A stretch of DNA of 64,000 nucleotides from an uncultured Lachnospiraceae bacterium. GTDB taxonomy: Bacteria; Bacillota; Clostridia; Lachnospirales; Lachnospiraceae. The DNA is taken from positions 138,626-202,625 of the forward strand of contig CAKRYR010000002.1 in assembly GCA_934432595.1 (NCBI GenBank). Reading direction: 5' to 3'. A model generated the notes under the pieces. That model did no database searches, had not been told where the DNA came from, and saw nothing but the letters and a program-made list of their open reading frames with translations. The position numbers and the translations under genes are program-made. Shown here one piece after another: positions 52,337 to 61,598 of this stretch. Every line of letters begins with the position of its first letter. The stretch's first letter is position 1.

Positions 52337-53536
52337 ATGAAATATGTAATAGTTTTAGGTGACGGAATGGCAGATGAACCGTTAGAAGTTTTAGGTAATA
52401 AGACTCCATTGGAATATGCTAATACTCCAATTATGGATGAATTAGCATCGGTTTCTGAGATAGGTTTGTCTAAAACTATTCCAGATGGTATGAAGCCAGG
52501 TAGCGATGTTGCTAATTTAGCTGTATTAGGATATAATCCACAAAAGTATTATTCGGGACGTTCACCTCTTGAAGCTTTGAGCATAGGGGTAGACCTTGCA
52601 GATAGTGATATTGCTATAAGAACAAATTTGGTTACAATTTCAGATGATGATAAGCCTTTTGAAGAGAAAACAATAATTGATCATAGCTCTAGTGAGATAT
52701 CAACAGAAGAAGCAAAAGTATTATTGGATGCAGTAATTGAAAATATTAAATTGCCTGGTTATAAATTTTATTTAGGAACTAGTTATAGACATTTGTGTAT
52801 CTGGGATAAAGGTGAAGTTGTCGACTTGGTTCAACCACATGATGTGTTAGGACAAGTGATAGGACAATATTTACCAAAACAAAAGGATTTTGTAGACATG
52901 ATGAAAGCAAGCTATGATATTTTAAACAATCATCCAATTAATATTGAAAGGGCTAAAAAAGGGTTAAATAAAGCTAATTGCTTATGGTTCTGGGGAGCTG
53001 GAACTAAACCGTCATTAGATTCATTTGAAGAAAAGACAAAACTTAAAGGTGTAATGATATCAGCAGTTGATTTGTTAAAAGGTATTGCAGTAGGTGCTAA
53101 TATGACTAATATAAATGTTGAAGGTGCTAATGGAACACTAGAGACTAATTATGAAGGTAAAGCTTACGCTGCAATTAAGGCATTAACAGAGGATGAGTAT
53201 GATTTTGCGTACATACACATAGAGGCACCTGATGAGATGGGACATCAAGGTAGTGTTGAGCGTAAGATTAAAGCAATTGAGAATATTGATAAGAAAGTTG
53301 TTAAAGTATTAGTAGAAGAGTTCGGAAAGAAAGGTGTTGAGTATAGGATGTTAGTAATGCCTGATCATCCAACACCAATTAGATGCAGAACTCATACTAG
53401 TGATCCAGTTCCATATATGATATATGATAATACGAATAAGGCTTTGAGCGGTTTGAGTTATAATGAAAAGGATGCTGCTAAGAGCGGTAATTTTATTCAA
53501 GAAGGGTATAAGACAATAGATAAATTAATTAGTTAA
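52337..53536 (+). CDS. ApgM-type phosphoglycerate mutase / proposed homoserine kinase
   Basis: 399 residues of the alkaline-phosphatase superfamily, archaeal ApgM branch. VLGDGMADEPLEVLGNKTPLEYA (residues 5-27), the GSDVANLAVLGYNP segment with the nucleophile Ser region, HIEAPDEMGHQG and VMPDHPTPIRCRTHT are typical. Between hom and lysC, this subfamily has been proposed to be a homoserine kinase in place of ThrB; I see no thrB in the window. Sequence alone cannot decide between mutase and kinase. Confidence 0.88.
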   Translation: MKYVIVLGDGMADEPLEVLGNKTPLEYANTPIMDELASVSEIGLSKTIPDGMKPGSDVANLAVLGYNPQKYYSGRSPLEALSIGVDLADSDIAIRTNLVTISDDDKPFEEKTIIDHSSSEISTEEAKVLLDAVIENIKLPGYKFYLGTSYRHLCIWDKGEVVDLVQPHDVLGQVIGQYLPKQKDFVDMMKASYDILNNHPINIERAKKGLNKANCLWFWGAGTKPSLDSFEEKTKLKGVMISAVDLLKGIAVGANMTNINVEGANGTLETNYEGKAYAAIKALTEDEYDFAYIHIEAPDEMGHQGSVERKIKAIENIDKKVVKVLVEEFGKKGVEYRMLVMPDHPTPIRCRTHTSDPVPYMIYDNTNKALSGLSYNEKDAAKSGNFIQEGYKTIDKLIS

Positions 53537-53595
53537 TTATTATATTTATGAATAATTAACCTATGTGATAGTTATTAATCGGAATGGAGGATATT

Positions 53596-54816
53596 ATGCG
53601 AGTTGTTAAGAAGTTTGGTGGAACATCGGTAGCAGATAAAGAAAGAATCTTTAATGTTGCTAAAAGATGTATAGCAGATTATAAGGCTGGGAATGAAGTA
53701 ATAGTTGTTCTATCAGCTATGGGAAAGCAAACAGATGTGTTAATTAATATGGCACATGATATTAATCCTAAGGCACCTAAGAGAGAAATGGATATGTTAT
53801 TGACAACTGGTGAGCAAACATCAGTAGCTTTAATGGCAATGGCAATGAATTCTTTGGGTGTACCAGCAGTTTCTCTTAATGCATTTCAAGTACAAATGCA
53901 AACAACATCAGTTTATTCTAACTCAAAGTTGAGAAAGATAGATACTGATAGAATTGAAACAGAATTAGAGAATAATAAAATTGTTATTATAACAGGTTTT
54001 CAAGGTATTAATAATTTTGGAGATTACACTACATTAGGACGAGGTGGTTCAGATACAACAGCAGTTGCACTGGCAGCATCTTTACATGCAGATAAGTGTG
54101 AGATATTTACAGATGTTGATGGTGTATATACTGCTGATCCTAGATTGGTACCTAATGCTAGAAAAATAGATGAGATTACGTATGAAGAGATGTTGGATTT
54201 AGCCACTTTAGGAGCAGGAGTACTTCATAATCGTTCTGTTGAATTGGCTAAAAAGTATTGTGTACCTTTGGTGGTACGTTCTAGTTTGAATGATTCAGAA
54301 GGAACAGTTATTAAGGAGGAGACAAAGGCAATGGAAAAATTAATGGTTAGTGGAGTTGCAGTAGATAGACAAGTTGCAAGAATTGCGGTTATAGGTTTAA
54401 AAGATGAGCCGGGTGTAGCATTTAAATTATTTAACCATTTGGCAAGATATGATATAAACGTAGATGTTATCTTACAGTCAGTGGGACGTGATGGAACAAA
54501 AGATATTTCATTTACAGTTAATTTAGATGATGTTGATGAGGCTGTAAATATAGTTGAACGTCATAGAGAAGGAAGTCTTCGATGCGATAAAGTAGATGTA
54601 GAAAAATCAATTGCAAAATTGTCAATAGTAGGTGCAGGTATGATGACTCATCCTGGAGTTGCAGCTAAAATGTTTGAAGCTTTATATGATGAGCAAATTA
54701 ATATTAAGATGATTGCAACATCTGAGATTAGAGTAACTGTTATTATACAGGATAAAGATGTAGAAAGAGCAATTAATGCAGTTCATAATAAATTTGCATT
54801 AGGATATGAGAAATAG
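53596..54816 (+). CDS. lysC: Aspartate kinase
   Basis: 406 residues. First step of the aspartate family. KKFGGTSVAD (residues 4-13), the TLGRGGSDTTAVALAA block (about 150-165), and FTDVDGVYTADPR with the kinase core; two ACT domains near 270-330 and 340-400 for feedback control by lysine and/or threonine. The ATG at 53596 is chosen since GGAGG lies 6 nt upstream; an ATG at 53584 overlaps the ribosome site. It ends at a strong terminator. Confidence 0.96.
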   Translation: MRVVKKFGGTSVADKERIFNVAKRCIADYKAGNEVIVVLSAMGKQTDVLINMAHDINPKAPKREMDMLLTTGEQTSVALMAMAMNSLGVPAVSLNAFQVQMQTTSVYSNSKLRKIDTDRIETELENNKIVIITGFQGINNFGDYTTLGRGGSDTTAVALAASLHADKCEIFTDVDGVYTADPRLVPNARKIDEITYEEMLDLATLGAGVLHNRSVELAKKYCVPLVVRSSLNDSEGTVIKEETKAMEKLMVSGVAVDRQVARIAVIGLKDEPGVAFKLFNHLARYDINVDVILQSVGRDGTKDISFTVNLDDVDEAVNIVERHREGSLRCDKVDVEKSIAKLSIVGAGMMTHPGVAAKMFEALYDEQINIKMIATSEIRVTVIIQDKDVERAINAVHNKFALGYEK

Positions 54817-54829
54817 TATTAAAAAATAG

Positions 54830-54866
54830 GTCCACTAGTGTATGTGATACATTAGTGGACTTTTTA
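54830..54866. terminator. Bidirectional terminator of lysC
   Basis: GTCCACTAGTGTAT (54830-54843) pairs with ATACATTAGTGGAC (54847-54860, one G-U), then TTTTT; an A-run before it. It lies at the end of the converging minus-strand gene too. Confidence 0.9.
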
Positions 54867-55166
54867 TGCTTGTAAATCAATATTCATTCCGAGAACGATA
54901 CTTTCTTCTAATTGCTTTGATGCTTTATCATATGGAGTATTTGAATTATATGAAATTTGCTGTTGATTTTCGTATTTAGCTATGTATTTATTTAATGTGC
55001 TTTCAAAAGGCTTTGAAGTTTTTGTTGCATCTAATGGAAAAGTAACAGTATCTTTGCTTATTGGTTCGATTCGATGAACCGGTGGTACTGGAGTAGTGTA
55101 AACTGGGGTTATTTTGGAAGTGGATATTAAACTATTAGCATAATTTATAGGACTAATACCAATCAT
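54864..55166 (-). CDS. Small protein of unknown function
   Basis: 100 residues, no membrane segment or signal peptide. It starts MIGISPINYANSL, has a Thr/Pro-rich middle (YTTPVPPVHRI) and a Lys/Gln/Asn-rich end. Not recognised. The start is set by AAAGGATGTG upstream on the minus strand; the frame extends to a TTG at 55184. It is the only minus-strand gene in the right 30 kb and ends at the terminator of lysC, which supports it as real. Confidence 0.6.
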   Translation of the reverse strand: MIGISPINYANSLISTSKITPVYTTPVPPVHRIEPISKDTVTFPLDATKTSKPFESTLNKYIAKYENQQQISYNSNTPYDKASKQLEESIVLGMNIDLQA

Positions 55167-55299
55167 ACAATCACATCCTTTCAATTGTAATACTTCATAT
55201 TATATTTCGGATGTTTATTTATAATATTTAGCTTGAAAAATAGTAAATTTAGAAAAATTTGAAAAAAGCTAAATCTAATTAACTAAAGGATTTAACCAC

Positions 55300-55328
55300 T
55301 TGAAATATTATATTAAGTAGGGTATAAT
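55300..55328 (+). promoter_or_regulatory. tex promoter (TTGAAA-17-TATAAT)
   Basis: TTGAAA at 55300-55305 and TATAAT at 55323-55328, spacer 17; ~90-nt leader. Confidence 0.75.
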
Positions 55329-55423
55329 TCATTGTTGAATGGAATGCTGTATCTTGGGATTTAATATAGTAAAAATCTTGGTGTTAAATATTGAAGAATA
55401 TAGCATGATAGATGGAGGAATAT

Positions 55424-57568
55424 ATGGATATAGTTAAAGCGTTAGCGAAAGAATTAGATATTAAGACAAGTCAGGTAGAGGCAACGATTAAGTTAATAGA
55501 TGAAGGTTGTACTATACCTTTTATTGCTAGATATAGAAAAGAAGTTACGGGCTCATTAAATGATGAAATTTTAAGAAAATTTGATGAGAGATTGACTTAT
55601 CTTCGTAATTTAGAGGAGAAAAAAGAGCAAGTTTTAAGTAGTATTAGAGAGCAAGAAAAACTTACACCTGAATTGGAGGCTCAGATACTAGCAGCAGAGA
55701 CATTAGTAGCTGTAGAAGATTTATATAGACCATATAGACCAAAGAGAAGAACAAGAGCAACTATAGCTAAGGAAAAAGGTTTAGAAGGATTAGCTAATAT
55801 TATTTTATTACAAATGACTAATAAGTCTCTTGAGGAAGAGGCACAAGTTTATATATCAGAAGAAAAAGGTGTAGAGAATGCTGATGAGGCAATAGCAGGA
55901 GCAAAAGATATTATTGCAGAGATGATTTCAGATTATGCTTCATATAGAACATATATAAGAAATGTTACTTATAGAGAAGGAAATCTTGTTTCTACAGCAA
56001 AGGACGCTGAAGTAGAGTCGGTATATGAGAATTATTATGATTTTACAGAGCCGGTTGCAAAAATAGCAGGATATAGAATTTTAGCAATTAATCGTGGTGA
56101 AGCTGAGAAATATTTAACAGTTAAGATAGAAGCACCAGAGGATAAGATATATAGATTTTTAGAAAAGAAAGTTATTATAAGAGACAACGTTAATACAACA
56201 CAAGTGCTTAAGGAAACTATAGAAGATAGTTATAAGAGATTGATTGCATCAGCAATTGAAAGGGATATTCGTAATGAGTTGACTGAGAAAGCAGAAGATG
56301 GAGCCATAGAAGTATTCGGCAAGAACCTTACGCAATTACTGATGCAACCACCGATTGCAAATCAGGTTGTATTAGGTTGGGATCCTGCATTTAGGACAGG
56401 TTGTAAGCTTGCGGTTGTAGATGCAACTGGTAAGGTTTTAGATACGGTTGTAGTTTACCCAACTGCACCACAGAATAAAATAGAAGAGACTAAGAAAATT
56501 GTTTATAATTTGATTAAGAAATATGGAATCACATTAATATCTGTTGGAAATGGAACAGCATCAAGAGAGTCAGAGCAGGTTATCGTTGATATGTTAAAAG
56601 AAATTCCAGAAAATGTTCAGTATGTAATTGTTAATGAAGCAGGCGCATCAGTTTATTCTGCAAGTAAGTTAGCTACAGAGGAATTCCCAAACTTTGACGT
56701 AGGACAAAGAAGTGCAACTTCTATTGCAAGACGACTTCAAGATCCTTTGGCAGAACTAGTTAAGATAGAACCTAAGTCAATTGGAGTTGGACAATATCAA
56801 CACGATATGAACCAAAAGAAATTAAGTGATACATTAGGTGGTGTGGTTGAGGATTGCGTTAATAAAGTAGGTGTTGATTTAAATACAGCATCAGCATCTT
56901 TACTAGAGTATGTATCCGGAATTAACAAGACTATTGCTAAGAATATAGTAAGTTATAGGGAAGAACAAGGCAAGTTTAAAAATAGAAAACAATTATTAAA
57001 GGTTGCCAAGTTAGGACCTAAGGCATATGAGCAATGTGCTGGATTTATGAGAATAACAGATGGGGATAATCCATTAGATGCAACAAGCGTTCATCCAGAA
57101 TCATATGAGGCAGCTAAAAAGTTACTTGAAAAATTAGGATATAAGTTATCAGATGTTAAGGCACAAGGATTGTCTGGAATATCTAAAGAGATTGGCGATA
57201 GAGAACAATTAGCTTCAGAAATTGGAGTTGGTGAAATTACTCTTAATGATATAGTAAAGGAACTTGAGAAACCAGCAAGAGATCCTAGAGATGAAATGCC
57301 AAAACCTATTTTAAGAACTGATGTATTAGACATGAAAGATTTGACAGAAGGTATGATTCTTAAAGGAACAGTAAGAAATGTAATTGATTTTGGTGCATTT
57401 GTTGATATAGGTGTGCATCAAGATGGATTAGTTCATATATCACAGTTAGGAGTTAAAAAATATGTTAAACATCCATTAGAAGTTGTAAGTGTAGGAGATG
57501 TTGTGGATGTTAAAGTGATGAGTGTAGATATCGCAAAGAAGAGAATTCAGTTAACTATGAATATATAG
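55424..57568 (+). CDS. tex: Tex family RNA-binding transcription accessory protein
   Basis: 714 residues. The Tex plan is complete: N-terminal helical region (IPFIARYRKEVTGSL near 30-44), YqgF/RNase H-like domain (VLGWDPAFRTGCKLAVVD about 315-332), helix-hairpin-helix part (about 480-560) and a C-terminal S1 domain (about 640-710, GTVRNVIDFGAFVDIGVHQDG). Tex binds nucleic acids and affects transcription or rescue of polymerases. The ATG at 55424 follows TGGAGG; an ATG at 55412 overlaps it. It heads the run of genes through ispD. Confidence 0.96.
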   Translation: MDIVKALAKELDIKTSQVEATIKLIDEGCTIPFIARYRKEVTGSLNDEILRKFDERLTYLRNLEEKKEQVLSSIREQEKLTPELEAQILAAETLVAVEDLYRPYRPKRRTRATIAKEKGLEGLANIILLQMTNKSLEEEAQVYISEEKGVENADEAIAGAKDIIAEMISDYASYRTYIRNVTYREGNLVSTAKDAEVESVYENYYDFTEPVAKIAGYRILAINRGEAEKYLTVKIEAPEDKIYRFLEKKVIIRDNVNTTQVLKETIEDSYKRLIASAIERDIRNELTEKAEDGAIEVFGKNLTQLLMQPPIANQVVLGWDPAFRTGCKLAVVDATGKVLDTVVVYPTAPQNKIEETKKIVYNLIKKYGITLISVGNGTASRESEQVIVDMLKEIPENVQYVIVNEAGASVYSASKLATEEFPNFDVGQRSATSIARRLQDPLAELVKIEPKSIGVGQYQHDMNQKKLSDTLGGVVEDCVNKVGVDLNTASASLLEYVSGINKTIAKNIVSYREEQGKFKNRKQLLKVAKLGPKAYEQCAGFMRITDGDNPLDATSVHPESYEAAKKLLEKLGYKLSDVKAQGLSGISKEIGDREQLASEIGVGEITLNDIVKELEKPARDPRDEMPKPILRTDVLDMKDLTEGMILKGTVRNVIDFGAFVDIGVHQDGLVHISQLGVKKYVKHPLEVVSVGDVVDVKVMSVDIAKKRIQLTMNI

Positions 57569-57581
57569 ACAAGGATGTGGA

Positions 57582-58097
57582 ATGATGGATAATATTGAAT
57601 TAAATATTAAGCTAAAAACAAGACATATGTATGAATTTCAGATGAGACATTCTTATTTGACAGCAACAGGGATTATTTCATTATTAGTAAGCTTATTTGC
57701 CATGGTTTATTTATTATCAACTTATAAGTCTAATAATGTAACTACTAATATTATGTTGATTGTAGCAGCACTTATGTTTACAGTAATTTATCCTATACAG
57801 ATGTTGAGTAGGTCATTTAATATAGTAAAATTTTCACCTGTTCTTAGTAAGGCATTGAAATATACATTTACTGAGGAAGGAATATTAGTATCACAGGATA
57901 ATGATGATGCATTACTTCCATGGGAAGATATTGTAAAAGTAAAAGAGACAAAAAATTTAATTCTTGTGTATTCATCACCGAAGAATGGATATATTTTGCC
58001 AAAATCTCAATATGAGGATAAATGTGAAGATATAAAGACAATGATTAGAAGACAAGTTTCAGATGATACTTGTAAATTAGAGTTAAAGGGGAATTAA
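57582..58097 (+). CDS. YcxB-like membrane protein
   Basis: 171 residues. Two adjacent membrane segments (about 27-47 and 56-75) are followed by a cytosolic domain with ALLPWEDIVKVKETKNLILVYSSPKNGYILPK, the usual YcxB-like pattern of a PH-type fold. The function of the family is not known. Start: one of two adjacent ATGs after AAGGATGTGG. It lies 13 bp after tex and 2 bp before tsaE, so it is in the same operon. Confidence 0.75.
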   Translation: MMDNIELNIKLKTRHMYEFQMRHSYLTATGIISLLVSLFAMVYLLSTYKSNNVTTNIMLIVAALMFTVIYPIQMLSRSFNIVKFSPVLSKALKYTFTEEGILVSQDNDDALLPWEDIVKVKETKNLILVYSSPKNGYILPKSQYEDKCEDIKTMIRRQVSDDTCKLELKGN

Positions 58098-58099
58098 TT

Positions 58100-58528
58100 G
58101 TGAAGTTAGAAAGTTTTTGTGAGGAGGATACATTTAACATAGGTAAAGATTTGGCTATGAATGCAAAACCATCTTCAGTATATTGTTTAGATGGAGATTT
58201 AGGTGTTGGTAAAACAATATTTACTAAGGGATTTGCAGATGGCTTAGGAATTGAAGAATGTATAACAAGTCCTACATTTACAATTGTACAAGAATATGAG
58301 GATGGACGAGTTCCATTTTATCATTTTGATGTTTATAGAATATCGGATCCTTGTGAAATGTATGAGATTGGATTTGAAGAGTATATAAATGGAGATGGTA
58401 TATGCCTAATAGAATGGGCATCATTGATTGAAGAAATTTTACCAGAAGACGTTATTAAGGTGAATATTTCTAAAGATTTAGATAAGGGAATTGATTACAG
58501 GGTTATAATTGTAGATGGAATGGAGTAA
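58100..58528 (+). CDS. tsaE: tRNA t6A synthesis ATPase TsaE
   Basis: 142 residues. The P-loop LDGDLGVGKTIFTKG is at about residues 32-46 and TSPTFTIVQEY with HFDVYR follow, as in TsaE (YjeE). It drives the TsaB-TsaD complex that makes t6A on ANN-decoding tRNAs. It starts at GTG two bases after the previous gene; GGGG upstream. The order tsaE-tsaB-rimI is conserved. Confidence 0.94.
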   Translation: MKLESFCEEDTFNIGKDLAMNAKPSSVYCLDGDLGVGKTIFTKGFADGLGIEECITSPTFTIVQEYEDGRVPFYHFDVYRISDPCEMYEIGFEEYINGDGICLIEWASLIEEILPEDVIKVNISKDLDKGIDYRVIIVDGME

Positions 58529-58535
58529 AGAAATT

Positions 58536-59255
58536 ATGAAAATTTTAGCGTTAGATGCATCTGGAATTGTAGCATCGGTTGCCATAGCTTCTGAAGAAGA
58601 GATTATTGCGGAATATACAATTAAGCATAAAAAGACACATTCTCAGACGTTATTACCTATGATAGATAAAGTGCTTCAGTTTGCAGAGGTAGATTTGAAA
58701 GATATAGAATATATTGCTGCTACAGAGGGACCAGGTTCATTTACAGGTTTAAGAATTGGAGCGGCTACAGCAAAAGGAATATCACAAGCTTTGAATATAC
58801 CAGTTGTAAATGTTCCAACATTAGAGGCTTTGGCTTATAATGTTGTAGATTCAGATAAACTTATTTGTCCAATCATGGATGCAAGACGTGGAAATGTTTT
58901 TGCAGCAATGTATAGTAGAAGTAATGGTGGACTTGAAGTTGTGAGACAACAAGAAGCGTTACCTATTGAAGATTTAATTAATGATATTAATTCTCTTGGA
59001 AAAAATGTTATTTTTGTTGGTGATGGTGTAAACGTTCATCATGATTATATAAGAAATTATTTAAGAGTAGATTATGTTTTGGCACCAGCATATATAAGAG
59101 AACAAAAAGCATCTTCTGTTGTAGGAGTAGCATTTGATTATATTAAGAAGAACAAATATGTTCAGAGTAAAGATTTCAAGCCTGTGTATTTACGTAAATC
59201 TCAGGCGGAACGAGAATTAGAGTTAAAGAAGCAGTATGTACTTAAGAAAGGATAA
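58536..59255 (+). CDS. tsaB: tRNA t6A synthesis protein TsaB
   Basis: 240 residues of the ASKHA fold. ILALDASGIVASVAI at the N-terminus, ATEGPGSFTGLRIGAATAKG (about 70-89) and a late VYLRKSQAE end are typical. TsaB scaffolds TsaD and TsaE. The ATG at 58536 lies 9 nt after GGAG, which itself lies in the end of tsaE; the frame is open upstream to 58515 inside tsaE. Confidence 0.94.
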   Translation: MKILALDASGIVASVAIASEEEIIAEYTIKHKKTHSQTLLPMIDKVLQFAEVDLKDIEYIAATEGPGSFTGLRIGAATAKGISQALNIPVVNVPTLEALAYNVVDSDKLICPIMDARRGNVFAAMYSRSNGGLEVVRQQEALPIEDLINDINSLGKNVIFVGDGVNVHHDYIRNYLRVDYVLAPAYIREQKASSVVGVAFDYIKKNKYVQSKDFKPVYLRKSQAERELELKKQYVLKKG

Positions 59256-59265
59256 TGAATAAATA

Positions 59266-59706
59266 ATGAAAATTCGACCGATGATAGATAAGGATTTAGA
59301 ACAAGTATGCGATATAGAAAATGATACATTTTCGGAACCGTGGAGTTACAGGTCGTTTAGTAACTCGTTAACCTCAAAAGATAACACATATTTGGTTGCA
59401 GAAGAAGATGGAGAAATATTAGGATATTGTGGCATGTGGGGAACTGTTGATGAAGGACAGATTACCAATGTTGCAGTTAAGAAGGAACATCGTAATAAGA
59501 AAATCGGTTTTAAGTTAATGAAAACCTTGATGGAATATGGTAAAGATAATGGGTTAATAGCATTTACTTTAGAAGTTAGAGCTGGAAATAGTGTTGCTAT
59601 AAATTTATACCATAATTTAGGTTTTAAAGATAGCGGATATCGTAAAAATTTTTATTCAAAACCAGATGAGGATGCGCTTATTATGTGGTTAGTCGATAGA
59701 AATTAA
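59266..59706 (+). CDS. rimI: Ribosomal protein S18 alanine N-acetyltransferase
   Basis: 146 residues, GNAT fold. The acetyl-CoA loop is seen as VKKEHRNKKIGFKLM (about 71-85), and the later LEVRAGNSVAINLYHNLGFKDSGYRKNFY (about 104-132) is the RimI signature. It lies 10 bp after tsaB in the conserved group. N-terminal acetylation of S18 is the known role. Confidence 0.92.
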   Translation: MKIRPMIDKDLEQVCDIENDTFSEPWSYRSFSNSLTSKDNTYLVAEEDGEILGYCGMWGTVDEGQITNVAVKKEHRNKKIGFKLMKTLMEYGKDNGLIAFTLEVRAGNSVAINLYHNLGFKDSGYRKNFYSKPDEDALIMWLVDRN

Positions 59707-59800
59707 TGTTAGATAATAATTGAAATAATTTCCACTATTATTAAAAGTAGGTCTTTGTTATAATGTTATGGTTAAATAACTTATAAAGAAGAGGATGACT

Positions 59801-60025
59801 ATGCAAAAAAAGATGAAAATATCGTGCAATAAATGCGGAAAGACAATAAAGTATGTAGAGGGAGTTTTAAAGGAAGACTTTTTTGAAGCAACTAAGGAAT
59901 GGGGGTATTTTTCAAATAAAGACTTGCAGACGCATAGGTTTAATTTATGTGAAAAATGCTATGATGAATTAGTTAAAGAATTTGTTATTCCAGTTATGAT
60001 TTTGGATAAGAAAGAGGCGTTGTAG
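59801..60025 (+). CDS. Small zinc-ribbon-like protein
   Basis: 74 residues. Two Cys pairs, CNKCGK near residue 9-14 and CEKCYDEL near 51-58, suggest one bound zinc. The middle (EDFFEATKEWGYFSNKDLQTHRF) has no known motif. The start at 59801 leaves room for the GAGGA site; an ATG at 59795 is too close. It lies 3 bp before rnz, so a common transcript is likely. Function unknown. Confidence 0.7.
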   Translation: MQKKMKISCNKCGKTIKYVEGVLKEDFFEATKEWGYFSNKDLQTHRFNLCEKCYDELVKEFVIPVMILDKKEAL

Positions 60026-60028
60026 TTA

Positions 60029-60943
60029 ATGTTAGATGTGTGCTTACTAGGTACAGGTGGAATGATGCCGCTTCCTAATAGATGGTTAACATCATTGATG
60101 CTTAGATATAATGGAAGTGGTTTATTAATAGATTGTGGCGAAGGAACACAGATTTCTATTAGACAAAAGGGATGGAGTTTTCATGGTTTAGACGTAATAT
60201 GTTTTACCCATTATCATGGTGATCATATAAGTGGTTTGCCAGGATTACTTTTGTCTATGGGAAATGCACAGAGAACAGAACCAGTTACACTTATTGGACC
60301 TAAGGGATTGGTTTCTGTAGTATCAGCTTTAAGGACTATTGCTCCAGAGCTACCTTATGAATTAAGATTTATTGAATTAGAAAATAAAGAAGAAATAATA
60401 AATATTAATGGATATGAAATATGTGCTTTTAGAGTAAAGCATAATGTTACATGTTATGGATATAGTATAAAGATAAATAGAGTTGGAAGATTTATGCCAG
60501 AAAAAGCTAAAGAATTAGGTATACCTGTTCAAAGCTGGTCAATTTTGCAAAAAGGTGAAAATTATATTGTTGATGGTAAAGAGTATACGCCGGATATGGT
60601 ATTAGGCCCTAAAAGAAAGGGTATAAAATTGGTTTATTGTACAGATACTAGACCGACTAATGGAATAATAGAACATGCGGATTCGGCAGATTTATTCATA
60701 TGTGAAGGTATGTATGGAGAAAAGGATAAGATTTTGAAGGCAAAAGAGAATAAACATATGACATTTTACGAGGCGGCAGAGATTGCTGAAAAAGCAAAAG
60801 TTAGAGAGCTATGGCTAACTCACTATAGTCCATCATTAACATATCCTGAAGAATATAAGGAAGAAGTAAGAAAAATATTTGCGAATACAAAGGTACCGAG
60901 AGACAGGAGAACTACAATTTTAGAATTTGATAAAGATGAATAG
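60029..60943 (+). CDS. rnz: Ribonuclease Z
   Basis: 304 residues, metallo-beta-lactamase fold. The metal motif THYHGDHISGLPG (about 63-75) gives HxHxDH, with further ligands in VKHNVTCYGY, YCTDTRP and LTHYSP. It trims the 3' trailers of tRNA precursors that lack CCA, which fits tRNA genes here without encoded CCA. It belongs to the tex-ispD run. Confidence 0.95.
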   Translation: MLDVCLLGTGGMMPLPNRWLTSLMLRYNGSGLLIDCGEGTQISIRQKGWSFHGLDVICFTHYHGDHISGLPGLLLSMGNAQRTEPVTLIGPKGLVSVVSALRTIAPELPYELRFIELENKEEIININGYEICAFRVKHNVTCYGYSIKINRVGRFMPEKAKELGIPVQSWSILQKGENYIVDGKEYTPDMVLGPKRKGIKLVYCTDTRPTNGIIEHADSADLFICEGMYGEKDKILKAKENKHMTFYEAAEIAEKAKVRELWLTHYSPSLTYPEEYKEEVRKIFANTKVPRDRRTTILEFDKDE

Positions 60944-60964
60944 AATTCGACAAGGAGAAGAAGA

Positions 60965-61594
60965 ATGGGTGCATTTAAAGGGAAAAACGCTAAAATGTTG
61001 ACTATGGTAGTGGCAATAGCAGTTGTTATTGTTCTATCATACGTGGCTTATGAAAAGAAACAATCTGAAAAGGCAACACAAGCAGAGGAAAAAACAGCAG
61101 TATCAGAGATTGATAACATAATTATGAAGAATTTAGATGAAGAGTATCCAGCTTCAGTTAGAGAGGTTATTAAATATTATTACAAAGTATTACAATGCAT
61201 GTTTAATGGAGAGGCTACGGATAAACAGGTGGTTAAACTTATTGACAAAGAAAGAGCGTTATTTGATAAAGAATTATTAAAGAAAAATGAGTATAGTGAG
61301 TTCGTTAAAGGAAGAAATGCGGAGATAAAACAGTATAAAAGAAAGAAAATAAAACTACTTAAATTTGTAATTCAGAAAAGTGATGAAACAAAATATTGGC
61401 AACATGATAAAGCAGAAATGGCATCTATTAAAGCACATATATATATGACTGGTAAGAAGAGTTACACAGATGTTTATCAAGAATATGTGCTAAGAAAAGA
61501 TGATAAAGGTAAATGGAAGATTTTATCATGGAGCAATACTTCAGATGATCCTCAAGATGTAGAGAATAAAAAAGATGAGGATAAGGAGGATTAG
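60965..61594 (+). CDS. Membrane-anchored protein of unknown function
   Basis: 209 residues. One N-terminal anchor segment (about 11-28) with a basic start, then a helical, Lys/Glu-rich part and a C-terminal half with alternating aromatic and charged residues (IYMTGKKSYTDVYQEYVLRKDDKGKWKILSW), like small NTF2/cystatin-type exported domains. No family is recognised. AAGGAG precedes the ATG; it ends 4 bp before tsaD, so co-transcribed. Confidence 0.7.
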   Translation: MGAFKGKNAKMLTMVVAIAVVIVLSYVAYEKKQSEKATQAEEKTAVSEIDNIIMKNLDEEYPASVREVIKYYYKVLQCMFNGEATDKQVVKLIDKERALFDKELLKKNEYSEFVKGRNAEIKQYKRKKIKLLKFVIQKSDETKYWQHDKAEMASIKAHIYMTGKKSYTDVYQEYVLRKDDKGKWKILSWSNTSDDPQDVENKKDEDKED

Positions 61595-61598
61595 TATA

